From positions 1 to 64,000 of the forward strand of contig CAJNOP010000341.1 in the NCBI GenBank assembly GCA_905250075.1: a stretch of 64,000 nucleotides of DNA, read 5' to 3'. The position numbers and the translations under genes are program-made. This document shows, in pieces, positions 61,954 through 64,000 of this stretch; the first letter of the stretch is position 1; every line of letters starts with the position of its first letter. The stretch comes from Rotaria sp. Silwood1 (lineage: Eukaryota > Rotifera > Eurotatoria > Philodinida > Philodinidae). The notes below the pieces were generated by a model. That model saw nothing but the letters and a program-made list of their open reading frames with translations. It did not search any database and was not told the origin of the DNA.

Positions 61954-64000
61954 ATGTTGTATTACTTATTTACTATATTAATACTCTGACCATAATGATT
62001 CTAAAAGGGCAACTGTCTCATAACATTTGTATCGAATTGATGTGGATGTGGGCAAAGTCCGATCGAAGATTGAGGGATGTAAGAGCATGTGTTCGAAAAA
62101 ATTCCGCGAGAGATAGTATGAAATGTAGAAAAACACTGACACCCTCAAAAATGAATCTTATGAAACTAATCAATGTGGACCATGCAATTTTATGATGAGT
62201 TTGAGCGAAATGATTTCAGTGAAGAGTGCTTAGCTTAGGTTACAGAAATCTTTCATTTTCAAGTGAAAAGAGTAATTTTTAGAGTCGATGAGATCCTATG
62301 TTTCTTTTAAAATTTCTTGCCTAGAACACGGTCTAGAAAAGCAAAAGCTTTATATTCGTAATTAGCGTCATGAACTCTATCTAAATCATATGTTTTTCAA
62401 CGAAATTTTATTTTTGCTCGACTTTAATATTAGAGGCACTTTAGAAGACTACCGTTTTAAGTAATAAAATCCCACACAACTTTCTAAATCTGCTTTTTTG
62501 GGGTGTGGGTGTGGGTGGGTATGGGTGTGCGGGGTGTGGGTGGATATGGATGTGAATGTGAAGATGAACAAAGGAATACACACCCATCCCCACTCACACC
62601 CACACTGACACCCACACCCCACACCCACCCACACCCACACCCACACACACCCACACTAATACCCACACTGATATCCACACCCACACCCACACTCGGATTT
62701 AAATCCGAGGTTGCCACATTTATTTAAAAGTAATTTTAAGCGAAAGATAACTCTTACACAATAATAACAATTCAATAGAATAAGGAAAGATCACCAAGAT
62801 TCAGAAAAATATATTACCGTATCAAAGAGATATACATAAATTAGCAATAAACTGGTCGTAATAGAAAGAAATGTGAGGATATATTTTATCAATATTGATC
62901 GTGTAGAATATTTAGAAAGACACATAAATTTGTTTATTCGTGAATTTCTGCAGTTGATCTGCCTACTTCAAACTTTAGGACTAAAACGAATCTAAAATTA
63001 ATAATTGTATCTTTTAATCACCTTCAATTGTGTAAATGCTCAAATAAAAAAAAGCAAATCGTTACCAAAGAATGAATTTTAATAAAAAAAAAATTTCGTA
63101 TCATGTTTTCTTTTTATTAATTATGAAATACTATCGATAAAAATAGCTTGACGACGCATAAAAAAACACATGTTTCACATTACCTACAGCGAAACTCTAT
63201 CCTCAGTAGAGATTTTTATCAAATCCAGGATTGAAATCTTAATAATATTTTTTCACCAGGTGTCATTTTTATCCCATGAGAAAGTATGAAAAATGTTTGC
63301 GTTTTTTTTCCTATTTACTCTCAGATTTCCTTGACACACATTACGGACAACATTATCAATAATAATAATAGCCATAAGGTGGCTATTTTCTTTTCTTTTC
63401 TCGTTGTTATATTTGCATAGTCAAAATGACTTAGTATTGATGTCTCAGAGAAAACCTCCCCGTTTTTTTTTCTTATTTTTTTACATTTTTAATATGAAGT
63501 TGGAAATATTGACTACTTGATATCTTGATGGTTTTTTCCAACCAATGTCAACAGGTACTTTGAATTTTTTCTGCTTCTCTTCTGCTTCTCTGTTCTCCTT
63601 TCATAAACATGCAGTTGGAAATTTCCAAGCATTTGGTGGTTGCTCCTTCGTTCTTCGTCTGCTCGATAGCTTTGTGCGGCCAAGTGAGTGGGTTTTTTCC
63701 AGCCATACCAAGTAAATGAATGCTTTTCGAAAAATTTTCTTCGTATTGAACTCGTTTTTCTGAGTAAAAAGACTTTAGTGTATTCATTCTTTTTTAAAAC
63801 TTTTGTGCATCTTGAACAGATTCAATGCTTTCTATTGTTTTTTTTTACCAAAATCATGTAGTTTCCACTTTATGCACAAAGTATTCATTCAGGCATCAGA
63901 TGACAGGCATAACGAACCCAATGACCATAATGGACATCATCAGAATAATAGAAAAATATAAGTAACTTTCTGTAGCTCGAGCTATCAGTCGACCCACTTT
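61954..64000. other. Non-coding right end of window
   Basis: Apart from telomere-like tract 10, this is AT-rich DNA. A minus-strand open frame at 63787-63548 (GMAGKNPLTWPHKAIEQ) has no recognisable family and is not called. Confidence 0.5.
62500..62693. repeat. Telomere-like GT-rich inverted tract 10 (largest)
   Basis: GGGTGTGGGTGTGGGTGGG at left and long runs of CCACACCCACACCCACAC at right, separated by GGATATGGATGTGAATGTG-type variants. The longest and most regular of the ten tracts; it could form an extended hairpin of TGTGGG-like units. Confidence 0.75.

Noticed and set aside
15253..62727. Open frames rich in Thr-His-Pro or Val-Gly-Trp at the GT-rich tracts
   Set aside because: Low-complexity translations of telomere-like tracts, open in several frames at once.
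63548..63787. 79-codon minus-strand frame near the right edge
   Set aside because: No motif, no splice partners, and other frames of the same DNA look equally plausible.

Overview
The window looks like a bdelloid rotifer nuclear genome (Adineta/Rotaria type). This is an inference from several signs together: AT-rich DNA, genes cut by many introns of about 45-70 bp, a membrane-anchored FG-GAP repeat protein, an RNA-dependent RNA polymerase (RdRP) relic, bacterial- or fungal-looking metabolic genes, many non-autonomous hAT and foldback transposons, and dispersed GGTGTGGGTG tracts that resemble the bdelloid telomere unit TGTGGG. No rRNA, tRNA, CRISPR or prokaryotic operon was seen.

Layout. 1-8166 (-): 5' end of an FG-GAP/VCBS repeat gene. 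Two short 5' exons encode a cytoplasmic tail and a membrane anchor. A 5.8-kb intron stuffed with nested hAT elements separates them from a long repeat exon that runs off the left edge. 9932-14750: transposon-rich, with a 1.9-kb hAT containing a 0.68-kb palindrome, a second palindrome, a 300-bp direct repeat, and a captured 3' fragment of an ABCB gene. 17500-27999 (+): a six-exon NCS2/AzgA-like nucleobase permease (612 aa) whose introns are swollen by foldback elements and decayed DNA. 29485-30591: another hAT with perfect 8-bp target duplications. 32029-33832 (-): RdRP pseudogene next to a 100-N gap. 34400-37600: repeats. 37868-40252 (+): an eight-exon SLC16 monocarboxylate transporter-like gene (605 aa). 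42300-48886 (-): a 28-exon full-length P-glycoprotein-like ABCB transporter (1330 codons) with both ATPase domains intact but a TAG at codon 21. 49000-56000: repeats, a hAT, and an inverted duplication of an unknown gene fragment. 56471-59616 (+): two-exon P-loop GTPase with a Cys/His-rich C-terminal module. 61065-61953 (+): decayed acetoin/diacetyl-reductase-like SDR. The rest is non-coding, with telomere-like tracts.

The genes do not form a pathway. Three are membrane transporters (permease, MCT, ABCB), one is a surface-type repeat protein, one a GTPase, and two are pseudogenes. The most notable features are (i) the RdRP relic, whose catalytic motif reads DLNGD and whose stops are explainable by C-to-T changes, (ii) at least five hAT elements with 7/8 or 8/8 target-site duplications, each family carrying its own simple subterminal motif array, and (iii) ten interstitial telomere-like tracts, mostly arranged as inverted pairs. 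Exon models were assembled by eye from splice consensus and phase. They add up to whole codon numbers for the permease, MCT, ABCB and GTPase genes.
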